Under the pieces are notes generated by a model that was not told the origin of the DNA, searched no databases, and saw only the letters and a list, made by a program, of their open reading frames with translations. Below are positions 11,651-23,759 of a stretch of DNA of 64,000 nt, one piece after another; the stretch's first letter is position 1; each line of letters starts with the position of its first letter. A program made the translations under genes and the position numbers. This DNA is from Gnetum montanum. Taxonomy: Eukaryota; Streptophyta; Gnetopsida; Gnetales; Gnetaceae. The DNA lies in assembly GCA_015680685.1 (NCBI GenBank), contig MNCI01003033.1:1-64000 (forward strand), in the 5' to 3' direction.

Positions 11651-12379
11651 AGTTGTATCACACTTGCAAGAATATGGGGTGTATACCTTACACCCACGAC
11701 TTGCACAAAGGAAAATGCCCAAAATATTACCTTATCCATAAGGTAATCCTTGACAGTTCCACCAACCACAGTAGTGCTATCCAAGTGGAACTCCTTCGCA
11801 ACCCTATGAATTATACCAGTAATGGCAGCAACCATAATCATGGGCATTGCCATCTCCAAGACATCAATACCCTTACCGACAACCAAATCCCTATGGTTAT
11901 TATGTTCAGCAACCTTCATCTCCAAGGGACTCCTCTGGTCATGTTGTTGCTTACTAGTCTCACCACTATCCTCCTGAAACATATCAATTACCTTATCCAA
12001 GGAGGGATGCCACCTACTATCCTCATGTACCTCCTATCCCTACACCAACTCCTCCACCTCCTACACCACTACCACCCACTTCGTCCATGTAGGGTGAATT
12101 GCTTACACAACCATAGCAAAAGAACATTACAAGGGTAGTTAACTTGTAATCAGTTAACCCATACAACAACTCAGAACCACAGACAAAGAAAAGATCCTTC
12201 TTCCAACCTCATAGTCCACCAAAGCCCTCGAAGACATCGATGATTGGTAATCCTACTCCTCCATCTTCCTCTATTTCTTTTTTATCTGAGTCCCCTTCAA
12301 GCCAAAATCCCTCTCGAATCCATACTGTAATGCTGACACATGCTATATCTGATTGGATTCAAATTGGTAACCTACCCAG

Positions 12380-12742
12380 AAAATTAGCTAGTCCTGGGAG
12401 TCCCCTAGTTTACTTGTAAATTGCTAAGAATGAGCCTTGCAAAGCTCTTCAAGATTCTGGCTTTGGTATTAATCTAATCTCACATGAGATGTACATAATG
12501 TGGAACCTTCCTCCTTTAAAGAAGAGTAACATTTGGCTAGAACTGGCAAACCTGTCTATCACTATTCCATTAGGACTAGTTGAAGACATCATCACCATCA
12601 TTTGTGGGTGGTCATATCCAGCTAATTTCCTAGTAATTAAAGTGGAGAACTACAAGGGGAACTTTCCAATTATCATGGGAATGGCGTGGCTAAGTACCGT
12701 TGATGCCAAAATGGTCATTAGAGATCTTTCCTTGGAGATATA
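12380..12742 (+). pseudogene. Retropepsin (aspartic protease) of element B
   Basis: The frame runs from about 12380 to the stop at 12743. It has the catalytic D-S-G (ALQDSGFGINLIS, near 12440-12480) and, about 80 residues on, the second retropepsin feature (FPIIMGMAWLSTVDA, equivalent to the usual Y-x-x-I-L-G-R-x-W-L). It would cut the Gag-Pol polyprotein. 11650-12380 before it is a proline- and serine-rich linker with stops. Confidence 0.75.
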
Positions 12743-13329
12743 AAAAAAATGAATTTGGGAAGATCAAGAAGAAGAGAGTTCCATGTATCACGTATAGTGA
12801 TTTAGGGTGCCATTGTCTGCAAAAGTTATGGTTAGTAAAGTAAACATCTATCTCTACATGCAAGTAGTGTGCATTGGAAGCTGAGATCCAAAGATGTTTT
12901 TATGGAGTAGCCACAAAACAAGAAGGAACCCAGTGGTTGACAGCTGATGCCAGCAATAGCACATTATGCATGAAACCTACTAAGGGCCTAATGTATGAGT
13001 ATATTGCAAGTATGGATGAACTCAAGCAAGTTCATCACCACCTCCCTGAAGGAGCAAATGATGATGTCAATTAGGGTGAGCTGGAAATTTCTAATAGATT
13101 CAAACAAGAGCCCCCTGAATTAAAGATGCTACCGATTCAAATGGAGTGTGTATTTTTGAAAAATGGGAAGTTTGTTATCATTAATGCTAAGCTTGCTACA
13201 AAACAAAAGAAAACATTGATAAAAGTTATGGAAAAGTGGTTAGCAGCCTTTGCTTGGTCATATTCTGAGCTCACTCGAATAGATCCAAGAATATGCTAGC
13301 ACCGGATTTACACTGATCCTGCCATCAAG

Positions 13330-14198
13330 CCAAAACAATAGTCGCAGCAGCGTTTGAATCCCAAACTAAAGCATACTTTCAAAGAGGAGATTGAACAACT
13401 CCTCAAGGTGGAATTCATCTACCCTATCACAGATATTGAGTGGGTCAGCCCACTCATGATTGTACCAAAGAAAGGAGGTAAATGGAGGGTGTGCATTGAT
13501 TTTTGGCTACTCAACATGGCAACTTTCAAGGATCATTTTCCATTGCCTTTTGTCAATCAAGTGCTGGAAAACATTTAAAGGCATAGTTATTACATCTTTT
13601 TGGATGGTTATAATGGCTATAACCAAATATGAATTGCACTAGAGGACCAGGCAAAGATAACTTTCACAAGTTTGTGGAGAACTTTTGCTTACCAGTAGAT
13701 GCCATTTGGTCTATGAATGATTTCTCTACCTATGGAGTTACATTTGAGCAAGCCCTAGACTATCTTGAGTAGGTATTGAAAAGATGTATCGAAACAAACC
13801 TCTGACTTAATTGGTAAAAGAGTCATCTTATGGTCCAAGAAGACATAGTCTTGGGGCATCGCATCTCAAAAGCAAGAATCGAGGTGATACCTGAAAAAAT
13901 AAGGGTTATCCAAGGAATAACCTGCAAACCTGAAACAGTCAAAGAAGTTAAGTCATTCCTTGATCATACTAGCTACTACCGATGCTTCATCGAGAATTTT
14001 TTCAAAACTGCCAAGCCATTGGTCAACTTGACAAAGAAGGATGCATCATTCATCTGGACCCTTGCATGTGAATCAACATTCCAACAGTTGAAGAAAAATC
14101 TTGTTAAAACTCCCATTTTTCAAGCACCAGATTGGTCCAGACCATTTCATGTGATGACTAATGCATCAAATTATGCTTTGGGGGAAATGCTTACGTAA
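13330..14198 (+). pseudogene. Reverse transcriptase of element B, core deleted
   Basis: 13354-13578 contains VSPLMIVPKKGGKWRVCIDF and LPFVNQVLENI, the finger motifs of Ty3/gypsy RT. After a frameshift at about 13578 follow FLDGYNGYNQI and then the end of the palm (MPFGL near 13705). Here about 35 codons are missing: the next readable words are MNDFSTYG, the equivalent of the F-x-D-D-F-S-V-Y-G box, so the deletion removes most of the palm and the first catalytic aspartate reads N. The thumb (KSFLDHTSYYRCFIENF) and connection follow to 14198. The enzyme cannot function. Confidence 0.9.
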
Positions 14199-14500
14199 AT
14201 GGATGATCAAAAACATCCATATTACATTCACTGTGCAAGCCAGACCATTGTAGGTGCACAACTGAACTACACCACTACAGAAAAGGAGTTGATGGTAGTG
14301 GTGTTTGCTTTAGAGAAGTTCAGGCATTATGTGCTTGGCTACAAAGTGTGTGTGCACACAGATCATAGAACCATCAGATTTCTAATGAATAAACTAATCG
14401 TGAGCCCTCATGTCATACGATGGCTCGTGATTTTGTAGGAATTCGATCTCACAGTGGTAGATTGTAAAGGTGTGGAGAATGTGGTCATGGATCACTTATC
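14134..14500 (+). pseudogene. RNase H of element B
   Basis: It follows the RT without a gap. Near 14155 the first catalytic residue is changed: T-N-A-S where the family has D-A-S. A stop (TAA at 14196) interrupts the frame. The glutamate (TTTEKELMVVVFALEKFRHY, near 14270) and HTDH are kept, as is the last aspartate in VMDHLS near 14485. RNase H would remove the RNA strand after reverse transcription. The D to N change and the stop abolish this. Confidence 0.85.
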
Positions 14501-14769
14501 ACAAATAAGATGGGATGACAAGGAGAAAGAGAGCCCTTTATCTGATCAATTTCCTAATGAATCTCTCCTTGCCAGTGCTATTAATGCACAAATGCCTATT
14601 GAATCAATTTGGTATGACACCATCCTCACTTATTTGCTCAAGTAAGAATTGTCACAAGGGCTGGACACTAGAAAGAAGCAATAGTTTCTTCACCGGGTCA
14701 AGTATTTCATGGAGATTAATGAAAACCTTTACAAGGTTTACCATGATGGCATGGTACGTTGGTGTGTCC

Positions 14770-15966
14770 CTAATATGAATCAACTAGGCATTCTCTAGGA
14801 TGCACACGAAGGTCCTTGTGGGGGCCATTATGCTGAAAGGTGCATGGCCATAAAAATCCTCATAGCAGGGTATTATTGGCCAACAATCTTTAGGGATGCA
14901 CATCAATTCGTCCGTGCTTGTGATCATTGCCAACAGGATGGTGGAATGATAGCTTAAATGGAGGAATCACAACAATGGATACAACTTCTCAAATAATTTG
15001 ACATTTGGGGCATTGACTTTATGGGTCCTATCACACCTTTATCAAATGGAAAGACATATATAATAGTTGCAGTTGACTATTGTACCAAGTGGGTAGAAGC
15101 AGTAGCTGTCAGCGATTATACATACACCACTGCTACTCGGTTTGTACAACAAAACATGACAAACAGGTTTGGTGTACCTCGTGCATTAATTTCTAATTAT
15201 AGAACTCATTTTATGGGTGCCTCCACTTTCCAGAAACTAATGCAACACTTGGCGGTCGAACATAAATTCACAACACCATATCAACCCCCCCCAACCCAAT
15301 GGTCAAGCTAAAGTCACTAATATAGATATTACAAAAATCTCAACACGTACCATTAGTAAATATTGAAGGTATTGGAGCACTAAATTAAATGATGCCCTTT
15401 GGGCTTATTGCTCAACATGGAAGCTTCCCATAGGTTATTCTCCCTATGAGCTTGTGTATGGAAAACTATCAACATTACCCATCCAATCAGAGCTCTGTAC
15501 ACTCTCCATGGCCTGTGATCTTAACCTAGATTTAAGTCTAGCACAAAAGGAATGATTAATGAGTCTCAAATTATTAGATGAAAATTGGTTAATGGACTTG
15601 TCCTCCAATGAAATGCATAAGGAATTCAACAAGAAACACCATGACCTCAAAATAAGAAAAGTCAAGTTTCAACCAGGCAATAAGGTTCTTTATTAGAATC
15701 CTGCACATGTACCCCAACAAACCAAATTTTAAACATTGTGGGAAGGACCTTACATCATAGATGAGACTTTTCCATCTAGGTCCATGATCATCTATAAACT
15801 TGACAACCTAAATAAGAAACAACTAGTCAACATCCAACAAGTAAAACCTTTCCATGAGCCCAAGCCAACCAATGCAACAAACACCTCATCAAATGGACAA
15901 CCACACTCAATTTTTTGGATCTCTCACTTCCAACTTAGTCGTGGGGAAGATGGCCACCCATACTAA
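14770..15966 (+). pseudogene. Integrase of element B
   Basis: The zinc-binding HHCC domain is recognisable at 14800-14940 (AHEGPCGGHYAE, then CDHCQ). The core starts at [14 protein letters not shown] (first catalytic D, near 15015) and TKWVEAVAV. The second catalytic aspartate is N (LISNYRTHF instead of I-S-D-x-G-T-H-F). A frameshift in the run of C at 15286-15293 precedes the third site, where E is K (GQAKV for G-Q-A-E-V). The C-terminal domain survives in pieces (VKFQPGNKVLY, then LWEGPYIIDETF to 15966). It would insert the cDNA. Two of three catalytic acids are lost. Confidence 0.85.
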
Positions 15967-17440
15967 CACTTTATGTGGCTCCTTAGTTTTTAATTTTTTT
16001 TGTTTTACACATTTTTTGTTTTACAACTTTTTGTTTTCATCTTCTTTGTTTTACATTTTTTGTTTTAAATATTTGTATTTTTAAGCTTATTTGTCTTTTC
16101 TTAGTTTTTCTTACACCATCATTAATATATTTTTTAATATCTATTGTCTACTCTCTTTTATAGTTATATTTTCTTATGTTTGGTGTGTTTCTCTACTTTT
16201 TCTACTAATAAGGTGGAAGGTACAATGGTAATGCATTACTTGATGGTGGTATGTTTCATTTGTAATTTGATTGTTGATGTCTAGTTTCTAACTTTGATGG
16301 TCGTTACTGATGACTAGGACATGGTTTCTTTTCATGTAATAGGCAATGAGTCCACATCATCCACCCATCCACTTACTCTATGGTTTTCCTTGTTTTGGAA
16401 GCATACAGTCTCTTTTTCATTAATGCAACTTTAATAAATTGGTGACTTGTGTAGTTTTTGAAATTGGGAAGGAATAAAAGGTTTGGATAGGGTGTAGCTT
16501 CAAAGGGATGTGGTGTTCTTTGTGCTTTTTTGTTTTCCTATGTGCAGGGGTGTTCTCATAAGCTTTTCACCATTCCACATCATTTCACAATAAGTCAAAT
16601 AAGTCCTTGCATGGTGTGGTCCTCATACAAAAGAAGAAGAAGATAAGGATTCAAAGCACAGCCCTTGGAAAAAATAAATGTGAAAATTGCATAGGTCTTT
16701 ACATGGTGTGGTTTCCATTTAAAATAAAACATAAGAATTCAACGCACACCCCTTAGACCAAATAAAAGGGCTACAAGCACTGGTTATGAGGTTATGAGAC
16801 TTGTCTTATCTCCTCTAAGTAAGGCCTTTCACACTTCCTACCTTCTCCCCTATTTGGAATGATGGTTATTTTGTAGGAGCATTCTTGTATCTCAGGGGAT
16901 GAACTAGCCTTAGAATGTCAATGCAAAGTCACTAAAAATGGTTGGTTTTGATCTGGACTAAGGAAGGATCCTACCAAGTCAATTAATCACAAACTTCACA
17001 AGAGGCTATATGTGACCATAATTAGGAACTCCATTCCACTTTCTCTGTCATCCATCTATGCTTTCCATATCTCACCTCATTGTTGGTTTTATGTTTGATT
17101 TGGTGTTCTAGTTTGATGTGTTAGGTTTCTCAATGAGTTACTTTCAGGCTTTTGCACTTAACTTTCCATAATCATTAATCATCCATGGAGCCCATAGACT
17201 CCTTGGTTTGAAGTTATGCAAGGGCATAAAAGGCCTATGCCTACTTTGGGGAGGACCCACTTGCATATCTTTTGGTTTGGTTAAGTTAAGTTCTTTACCC
17301 TTAGACATTACTACAATCAAATAAAAGGTGCTACAAGGCACTAAGGTTTCAATGTCTCTATGAGTGGAAATAGAAGGCATGGGGTGAAAATGAGAGACAC
17401 TAAGAACTCAAAGCAATGAAAATGGAAGGCAGTGCTCTCC
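15967..17440 (+). other. 3' non-coding part of element B or its neighbour
   Basis: AT-rich (TTTTGTTTTACA-like repeats at 15990-16080) with no convincing ORF. The segment around 17240-17265 shares TACTTTGGGGAGGACCCACT with 36478-36497 and nearly with 22977-22996, so it belongs to the same repeat family. The minus-strand ORF at 17144-17380 shows no family resemblance. Confidence 0.45.
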
Positions 17441-17460
17441 ATTTTATTGTGGTAAACTAG

Positions 17461-17847
17461 CTTATATATATATATATCAACTGGTTGAGATGATTTAACC
17501 AAGCTCGACTACTGGCTGAGGTAACAAGATAACTAAAAATGAAATCACTCATCCCTCCTCTATTTCTCTACCACTTACCCAATTTAGTTTTACCCTCTTA
17601 GTCAAGTTTGTTCTATCTTTGTTTGTTTATGGCATTTTTGAGAAATAAATTTCTTGCATAAATAATAGCTCAAAAGTGCCATGAATAAACAAAGAAAGAA
17701 CAAAATTGATTAAGAAGGTAAAATTAAGTTAGGCAAGTGGTAGAGAAATAGAGAAGGGATGAGTGATTTCATTTTTAGTTATCTTGTTACCTTGTCCAGT
17801 AGTGGAGCTTGGTTAAAATCATCTTGGCCAATTTATATATATATAAG
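17461..17847. repeat. 387-bp foldback (hairpin) element
   Basis: The left arm from 17461 (CTTATATATATA, then a stretch with AACTGGTTGAGATGATTTAA) and the right arm ending at 17847 are inverted copies over about 180 bases each, with a loop of about 25 bases centred near 17655 (the stem is still paired at TGGCATTTTTGAG/CTCAAAAGTGCCA). Differences between arms are few (for example GACTACTGG against CCACTACTGG). It looks like a foldback MITE, flanked by TA repeats that hide any target-site duplication. A transcript would form a long near-perfect hairpin. Confidence 0.85.
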
Positions 17848-18077
17848 CAGTTTTGCAGGCAATGAGTAGAATTTAATTATTTTTTAAAGTTTTTATATTA
17901 TCTATTATCATTATAAAAGGCATAGTTATAAATGTTCAAGTTGTTAAAATATGAATAGAACTATTTAAATAACATCACTATTTGCATTTCAAATAATATA
18001 TATAGATTTGTAAAATAGAATTAAGCAAAAGGAAAAATACAGTGATAAGTGTGAACTCAATATGCCTAATCCTCCAA

Positions 18078-19345
18078 TTAAGCAAAACAAACTTCTTGTG
18101 CAATTCTACTATAGAGATGTTTAGCATTTGAAATCTTTCTGTATCTTTGCATAGAGAAAGGAGGATGAGTCTTCAATGAATCACTGGTCTTGACTATATA
18201 TAATGCACCAAACATTAAACCTGTAACTTCTCTTAAACCAATGTCAATAGTAGACTTATCTAGTGTCATTCCTTGATACTTATGAATAGTCAGGGCCCAT
18301 GCCAACAGTAATAGTAACTTATGTGATGCTCCTTGGACCATAGGTATAATTGGCACATGATGAGAATTTTCATTATCAAAGAGATATTTGATGTAGAAGT
18401 CAAAATAAACAACAATGTACAATGGTAATGCAGGTGGTTGTTTACTTGGACGATACATAATATTGTGAATCATGCCAAGTGCACCATTTACCAATCCTAC
18501 TTCAAGCCAAAAGTTATCTGTAAGAATAATCCTTGCACCTTTACATATAAGCAAAGATTGCTCAATATCATTACCGTCATCATTTAAGGTTCTAAATCCA
18601 TGTGGATCTTTTTTTTGCTAGACACATAGCAACAAGTCTCTGCATTTTTTGCAACATTTTCTTATTGTGTAAGTGGACTTTATCCTTTGTATCATATAAA
18701 TGCATTGATTCTTCAAAACTGTCTAATCTAGTCAAAATGGATGGAAGATTCATTTAAGTAGCCAAGAAATTATAATCTTCATCAATGCTTTTTCCTTCTC
18801 TAGTATGCATCGATATTTCCCTGAAACTTTGTTATTGAGGATCAGTTCAAAATTCACGATAAACTGCATCCAAAACAAAAAAGGTATGAAATGATTTTCA
18901 AACCTGTATAATATCTGGATTCTTGGATGCATAAGGTGCAACATCAATCACAGAAAAAAGTTGACCCAAATCACCTATCAGTAAAACTGATCTTCCTCCA
19001 AAAACTTCATTGTGATGCTCTGAAAACATTTCTCTTAGTTTTCTATCAATGCTTTGTGATAATCTTCCTTCCACAAAACTCATTTCATCAATTATTATAT
19101 ATCTTACCTTTGATAGTCGATGTTGCATACTTATCCTTGCAAAGGAGAAGAGTTTTTTGTAGGCACCTATTCCAATGCTCAAATTGGAATGCATGGTTAC
19201 TGCATTAATGTTAAATGTTGTAGATCCTATGGGTGCCATGACAAGTAAGCATTATGTTCTTTATGGTAGTATTTCATGAAAGCATTCTGAAGTCCGCCTA
19301 TGAAAAATGACTTTCCTGTAACTCATTTACCAAGGTCAGGTTTTT
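18078..19345 (-). pseudogene. PIF1-family DNA helicase fragment
   Basis: Reading the minus strand: a degenerate Walker A (TGKSF, near 19310), a block with MAPIGSTTFNINAVTMHSN at 19239, the Walker B-type IIIDEMSFV (near 19100), FGGRSVLLIGDLGQLF (motif III), and, after a break between about 18900 and 18554, IHKYQGMTLDKSTIDIGLRE (motif VI region) ending in PPFSMQRYRKI. This is the motif order of PIF1 helicases, 5'-3' helicases also carried by Helitrons. No Rep/HUH domain is visible. The last part, GLMFGALYIV, differs from the V-A-x-S-R-V ending usual in plant Helitrons. It may be a Helitron-type relic of another lineage. It has frameshifts and an internal gap. Confidence 0.75.
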
Positions 19346-21039
19346 AACTCATGCATGTGCAATTGGTGATTCCGTTGCTTAAAAGGTTAACCTATATTGC
19401 TGTTGATATCTTATTTAGAAAGATAATTTTTGTGCAAATTCGGTTTTTGATATATTCATGATACAGCTATTTCAGAGATGTTAGGATTTCGTTCCTGTAC
19501 TGAACCTCCCAAGACTCACCTTAATTAAAAAATATAAGCTATACGATCCGAAGGCCCTCAGACTGACTACGACAGCAGCAGCCACGCTATCACGACGACC
19601 ACCAACGAATTGCACTGCCAGCACTGGTCCGCCTTTTTCTTTTACTTTTCTAACGTTTGGTTTCACATGAAATTCTTTTAAAAAATTTCTTTAAGTAGAG
19701 CGCAAGACGATTAGACATACCCAAACATTCCAAAATCATTTGCATTAATTTTTAGGTTTTTTATTCATCTTACTTCTTTTTATGAACGTTTTACAGCTAA
19801 TGTTTAACTAACTTTTACATTTATGTCAGCCAATTCAACTTGTCCACTTTAAATTATAAGCTTCACAGACAATAGGATTAAAGGATCATTCCTCAATGTT
19901 CATTCCATCAAAACTTATTTCTAACTAAAATTTGGAATTTCACTCAATAATTTCACAGCTTTGTTTAATTCAATATAGAAACAATTTCAATGACAAAAAT
20001 AGCCTCAAATCGTCTTAGAAAAACTATTGAAACGAAAACATACATCATCCGGTTAAGCATATCCTTTTAGGCAAACTATTGAAACAAAAACGTACATCAT
20101 CATAGTTTTGTTTTGTTTTATTTTATTTCTAATCATGTCTATCTTTGAGCAGAATCAGATTCACTTTGGATGGCATAAATTTTAGATGCCATGGACACTG
20201 CCATAAGCTGCTTTTGGTGTCAAGCATGTGTCAAGATATACAAACTTTATGTTACCATGAGCCAAAAATTCATATTTTCAACTGAATACTACCATTCTAC
20301 TCACCTTTGATCTAAACAAAAATGTTGTTTTTATCCATGACTAAAAATTTGGAATTCCGCCTGAAAAATGAAACAGAAAACTCTTGGCAACTTTGATAAC
20401 AGTAAAGCCATATTATAAAACATTCAACATATATTAAAAAAGATGGTTAAATCTTTTTAAATATATTTTTTGCAGTGCAATCAACGTTTCTAAGAGGTTT
20501 CAAGATAAGTTTTAACTCTAACCCAAAGGCAAGAGCGTCAAAATCACAAATAAAGCTATAGTAGAGCTCTAAACTAAAGAAAGTAAACAGAATGGACTAA
20601 ATTATTCATAATTTAAATTTATTTTCTCTACATCTAATAACATTTCTTTATTAGTGAATATATTTATTTGTCTTAACCATTATTACTCTAAATTTTAATA
20701 TTTATTATAGTTTATTTTTTCATAAAATATTGAACCCCAATACCAAGTCAAATCAGCTAAGACAAACCAAAGAACAATCTCTAGTGATTAAACACCTTGT
20801 TATAAATCATTGGCTTTTACATTATTTAAAGATGTATTATTCGATCCCAACCTTGTATGTCAAGGGGCTTGCCTGAAGGAGTAGGACCCAATGTTTAAAT
20901 AGGCAAGAAATATGTAGAGTCAACATATTTCAAGAATTACGATAAATTGGTAAATTTGGTCAAGTTATATTTGAAAGTGGCAAAAATGATAGCCACATGT
21001 ATTATTTTCTTTCTAAAAATAAAGTTTATTATAAATGTC
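19346..21039. other. Interval without a recognisable gene
   Basis: AT-rich, with no ORF of recognisable family and no repeat I can match to the rest of the window. A short GC-richer patch at 19540-19630 has no coding signal I trust. A 25-base block (cgtacatcatc and neighbours) is repeated imperfectly at about 20030-20055 and 20075-20100. Confidence 0.5.
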
Positions 21040-22030
21040 TTCAATGGAAGCCAAGTCTTGACATATTGGAGAAGGTTTATGAAGATTCTACTTCAAATTA
21101 ATGAATGTTAGGATGTTATCGAACAAGGATATCAAGAATTTCCCACTCAAGATATTCTAAATAAAGAGTAAGAGAGCAAGTTTCAAGAAGATAGAAGGAA
21201 AGATGCAATAGCAAAAATGATAATTTGTACTTCAATTTCTAATTCTATTGGCTCAAGAATTATTAAGAAGCCAAACGCTAAGGAGACTTGGAATCTTCTA
21301 CTACAAATATACAAAGGAGCCTCCATCATAAATATCCAAGAAACTTAGGTATAGATGAGTTTAAAGAATTTTTTTTTTTGGAAAAAATCGAGCGAATTGT
21401 ATTCCCAAAAAGAAGGCTATACATCAATAAAGCGTAGGCCAGAGCTACTAGCCCCACACTGACTGTGGGCCCCAACCCTAGGTCCCTTGCAAACCACGAC
21501 CACCGTGGGCATTGCCACAAGCGGTCAGTATGCCCCATTCCCAAACCCTTAACCAGAGAACCAGGTTAATTTGGGCAGCGCCCGCCACCCCCACCCCCCG
21601 CCCCACATTAGTGGCTTTTTGGGTGGGTTGTGGTGGAGCCCCGACTCTCTTTGGAGGTTTGAAGTCTCGGAACCAGCTCTCCTAGGCCAGTTGCTAGGCA
21701 ACGTCTATTTTCCTCAATGATTTGGGCAATGCCATTGTAGGGGCACCAATCGCTGCGGCTAAGGCATCCACGGTCACCAGAATTTGGTGCCCACGGAAGA
21801 CAGCAACCTCCCCACTCCAGCCTGCATAAAACGGTTGGACGTCTAGCTCCGGGTCAGCCACAATCCGTTGTAGCACTTGGTTCCGGTTGGATGAGTTTAA
21901 AGATTTATCACTAAATAGAGGTGAGGTTATTGAAGAGTTCTTTATTAGAATGTATGTAGGAATATTTAATCTAAATGAATATGGATGCAATTATAGTAAA
22001 ATAAAAAAATTAGATAAGGTAACTTAAATA
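21040..22030 (+). pseudogene. Copia-type gag fragment split by a retroposon
   Basis: The plus frame at about 21060-21340 reads like the UBN2/DUF4219-type gag of copia elements: W-R-R-F-M-K-I-L-L, then DVIEQGYQEF, RKDAIAKMIICTSIS and KETWNLLLQIYKG. The frame resumes after the insertion at 21904-22010 (LSLNRGEVIEEFFIRMYVG), colinear with copia gag. At least two stops are present. The interruption is the non-LTR insertion described separately. No PR, IN or RT follow, so it is an isolated relic. Confidence 0.75.
21368..21889 (-). mobile_element. 5'-truncated non-LTR retroposon with 14-bp TSD
   Basis: A GC-rich insert lies in AT-rich copia gag. The 14 bases GATGAGTTTAAAGA stand at 21354-21367 and again at 21890-21903, a perfect target-site duplication. 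Just inside the left end is a T run (21369-21379), which is the poly(A) tail of an insert transcribed from the minus strand. The tail-proximal sequence (GTCGAGCGAAT-like) matches the one at 63320. The minus-strand reading contains NGIAQIIEENRRCLATGL, homologous to GIAQLIAENRHRLAAGL at about 63690-63740. It is therefore the same non-LTR family, here 522 bp long and truncated at the 5' end. Confidence 0.88.
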
Positions 22031-22823
22031 TTCTATAATGATGGAAGATTGAAGCATGTAATGATGCATATTATTTAAAAAATATATTTAGATTATGTAA
22101 CAACTAATAAATTAGTTTCTCAAGTCAAAATATTTAAAGATCTTAAGAGGCATTGATGAAACTTAATATAAATAAAAGGTCTTTATGATAAAAGAAATAT
22201 GGTAACTCTTAGATGTACCTACAATTAAGTAATGATCATTATGCCTTGAAGAAAGGGGGAAAGTCCAAGTGAGAATGGAAAAGGATGTGACCTTAAGGAA
22301 ATTTGGTTGGTTCTTTTCTTGACTTCCTTCTTAAGACCTATGACTCCTCACAGAATGTATCATCATTCCTACCATTAACCATAAAGGAAGTGTGTCCTTG
22401 TAAGATGTGGTTCTAATAAATAAATAAATAAAATGAGACTTCAAAGAACACCTTGCTAAAGAACTCTTGGAATACAAGCACTAATTATGGGATTGGAAAG
22501 AAATGTTATCCATGCTTGAAGACATCCCTCTACCTAAGGCCCAAAATGTTTTTTCAATAATCTCTAAAACTATTTTTTTTTTCTTTTTGGTGTGATGCTC
22601 ATTCTCTATGGTTGTTTTAGACTCATGATACTAAGCAAGGAGGGGCACATCAATGCAAGGCCACTATTAATGATTTGGACATGGTTTAAAACTTGGATGG
22701 ATAAATATGATGATCATCTTAATTACAATTGACACAACAACATATTGTGGGCCTGCTAAGATACCTCACATCCTAATGTCTACAATCCCTTCTGATCCCA
22801 TTATTCACCTAACTACTACATGC
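22031..22823 (+). other. Interval without a recognisable gene
   Basis: Only short ORFs. The text resembles in a general way the region 16600-17300 (3' part of element B), but I could not establish a firm alignment by eye. Confidence 0.35.
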
Positions 22824-23759
22824 AATTATGTACCTAATGGTTTTGTATAGTAGTGCAGGATTCCAACTAAGGTGATTGTGTGTTGTTTAGAATAAGGCAT
22901 GATTCACATCTAACTTCTAAGATGCCCACAAACATATATAGAAGTGATTATTCAAGTGCATTATGGTAGGAGCCTACTTTGGGAAGGACCCACTTGCATA
23001 ATTTTTGTTGATCATGGCTTCAAACTAAAACCTCACATCTTTAAGGACATCATGGGTAGCTTCTCTAAATTTATGCATGATTTTGTGACAACTTATCATC
23101 AATTTTGATTATCTTTAACCTATTTATATTGAAATTTCCTCTAAATTCAAAATTTCTTAGTCACTTTTGGAACCACATGTTTTTCAATATTTCAATGCAT
23201 TTGTAATATCTTGCAAACTAGACCTTTGATTTTAGTTGTTTGAAAACTTGTAAGCTTCAAAAGTCAAGCCAATTTATTGTAAGGGCTAAGGATGTAATTT
23301 TTGAAATTTTTTCTAACACCTCATTTTTAAACATTATCGTAACTAATAGTAAAAATAATCAAAATGACTTGAACAACTTGATGATTTTAGTTACCTCATA
23401 GCCTTAGAAATAGTATTTCGTAATCACCTTAACCCTAAATGCTATTTTTTTTTGACTTTTGGGCTAACTAAGGATCCAACAAGGGTTAATCATTATGAAA
23501 AAAATTACCAATACTGACATTGATCCATTCGTAATTGCAGATGATGTTGAAAGGAATAGTGATGAGTGGTGGAGTAATCCAACACCTAGCTATATAAGAC
23601 ATGAGTGTTCACATGTAGCCCAATCATAATCTGTGGACAAGGCAATGTGATTATGCTAGTAATTGGTTTGAGTTCATGACTATTGTCTTCTCACATGGAG
23701 CTAGTATAATCTATCAATATGGTTTAGCTCTCAATGAGGTATATGATATATTGATGTTG

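Larger units (their letters stand above)
8763..17440 (+). mobile_element. Tat-like Ty3/gypsy retrotransposon B
   Basis: Plus-strand order: LTR (8763-9682), PBS (9684-9701), gag, protease, RT, RNase H, integrase (PR-RT-RH-IN, which defines Ty3/gypsy), then about 1.4 kb without clear coding. No 3' LTR like the 5' one is visible before 22 kb, so the 3' end at 17440 is a guess: the foldback at 17461 starts there. It inserted into the minus-strand LINE. Every domain is damaged: RT lacks the catalytic core, RNase H has D to N, and integrase has lost two of three acidic residues. It can only be old and immobile. A short block near 17245 (about 22 bases) also occurs near 22980 and 36480. Confidence 0.85.
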
